Assembly: GCA_018969885.1 (NCBI GenBank)
Contig: JAGWXN010000089.1
Coordinates: forward strand, 1-11,211
DNA length: 11,211 nucleotides
Direction: 5' to 3'
DNA from: Betaproteobacteria bacterium
GTDB taxonomy: Bacteria; Pseudomonadota; Gammaproteobacteria; Burkholderiales; Burkholderiaceae
Position 1 is the first letter of the stretch, and the number at the start of each line of letters is the position of its first letter. Below, one piece after another: positions 10,438 to 11,211 of the stretch. The notes below the pieces were generated by a model. The model saw only the letters and a program-made list of their open reading frames with translations. It did not search any database and was not told where the DNA came from. A program made the position numbers and the translations under genes.

Positions 10438-11211
10438 CGACCTGCGCCCTGGGCGAGCAGATCCTTCGCCGCGCGGGCCCCGAGGCGCTCGGCGGTGACG
10501 GGATCGGCGGGCCCTTCGGCGAGGGCTACGTCAGCCATGCCGCTGCCGTCCTCGGCCCCGACACGCGCGCGAAGCTGTAACGAACCATCTGGGCCTGTCT
10601 CGCAGTAGGCCGCAAGCGGCATGCGGCAATTGCCACCCAGCGCGCGTGACACGGCCCGCTCGGCCATGACTTCTGAGGTGGTACGCGGATCGGCAAGCGG
10701 GGAGAGCCAGCGCGCCACATCCTGCCTTGTCGCGAGCGTTTCAATGCCCAGCGCGCCCTGCCCCGCCGCGGGCAGACTCGCCTGTACGGACACCACCGAC
10801 CGGATCCGCGCGGCGAGCCCCAGCCGCTTCAGCCCAGCTGCGGCAAGAATAATGGCTTCGAAGTCGCCGGCATCGAGCTTGGCCAACCGCGTCTGCACGT
10901 TGCCACGCAGAGGCAGGACCGACAGCTTCGGGTAGCGATGACGAATTTGAGAGGCGCGGCGCAGGCTGGCCGTTCCCACCCTCGCGCCCTCAGGAAGATC
11001 GTCGAGCGAGGCAAAGCGGTTTGACACAAAAGCATCCCGCGGGTCTTCACGCTTCATGACAACGGGCAGCGCAAATTCAGGCGCCAACACCATCGGTACG
11101 TCCTTGAGCGAATGCACCGCAAGGTGAGCACGCCCCTCAAGGAGCGCCACCTCGAGCTCTTTCACAAACAACCCCTTGCCACCGATGTCAGACAGCGGAC
11201 GATCCAGCACG
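10419..11211 (-). CDS. hemC: Hydroxymethylbilane synthase (porphobilinogen deaminase), 5'-truncated by window edge
   Basis: Joins four porphobilinogen molecules into hydroxymethylbilane on a covalently bound dipyrromethane cofactor. About 263 residues are visible, beginning at the [16 protein letters not shown] region. By comparison with E. coli HemC roughly 55 N-terminal residues lie beyond the right edge, so the GTG at 11210 is not the real start. Seen in order: AVHSLKDVP with the catalytic Asp, [22 protein letters not shown] and [13 protein letters not shown] with cofactor- and substrate-binding arginines, [22 protein letters not shown], and [11 protein letters not shown] with the Cys that anchors the cofactor. 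The catalytic core is intact. It is the first visible gene of the hemCDXY series, and its final 19 bases overlap hemD. Any promoter lies outside the window. Confidence 0.97.
   Translation of the reverse strand, partial: VLDRPLSDIGGKGLFVKELEVALLEGRAHLAVHSLKDVPMVLAPEFALPVVMKREDPRDAFVSNRFASLDDLPEGARVGTASLRRASQIRHRYPKLSVLPLRGNVQTRLAKLDAGDFEAIILAAAGLKRLGLAARIRSVVSVQASLPAAGQGALGIETLATRQDVARWLSPLADPRTTSEVMAERAVSRALGGNCRMPLAAYCETGPDGSLQLRARVGAEDGSGMADVALAEGPADPVTAERLGARAAKDLLAQGAGRWLGLS

Overview
The window is about 11.2 kb of compact, GC-rich bacterial chromosome. Every gene is recognisable from its translated motifs as a core or widely conserved proteobacterial gene. The layout points to a betaproteobacterium: ftsK transcribed away from trxB, trxB followed by an Smr-domain gene, nadE followed by glnB, and a hemC-hemD-hemX-hemY series. 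I cannot name the genus from sequence alone. There are no rRNA or tRNA genes, CRISPR arrays, transposases or phage genes, and no gene-free stretch longer than 185 bases.

Layout. (1) 1-856, minus strand: the N-terminus of an FtsK-type DNA translocase, cut by the window edge, preceded by a complete Crp/Fnr-family regulator. (2) 857-1041: a divergent control region with a likely crp promoter, a weaker trxB promoter and several stacked inverted repeats. (3) 1042-2770, plus strand: trxB (thioredoxin reductase), then an Smr-domain protein. (4) 2755-5466, minus strand: nadE (glutamine-dependent NAD+ synthetase), glnB (PII nitrogen sensor) and an alpha/beta-hydrolase, tightly packed and probably one operon. 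(5) 5465-6640, plus strand: a FemAB/COG3146-type acyltransferase. (6) 6624-11211, minus strand: hemC (5' end outside the window), hemD, hemX, hemY and then ppa (inorganic pyrophosphatase).

How the genes relate. HemC and HemD carry out consecutive steps, porphobilinogen to hydroxymethylbilane to uroporphyrinogen III. HemX and HemY are the membrane-anchored proteins that usually travel with them. Ppa pulls biosynthetic reactions forward by removing pyrophosphate. NadE uses glutamine as its nitrogen donor, and GlnB reports glutamine/2-oxoglutarate status, so their pairing is biologically sensible. TrxB keeps thioredoxin reduced. The Crp-like regulator keeps cyclic-nucleotide-binding residues and a CRP-type recognition helix, and it faces trxB across a repeat-rich region.

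I do not see a clearly new system here. The items most worth checking are the crp-trxB control region, the crp gene lying between ftsK and trxB, the hydrolase coupled to glnB, and the base-sharing start codons of nadE and the COG3146 gene.
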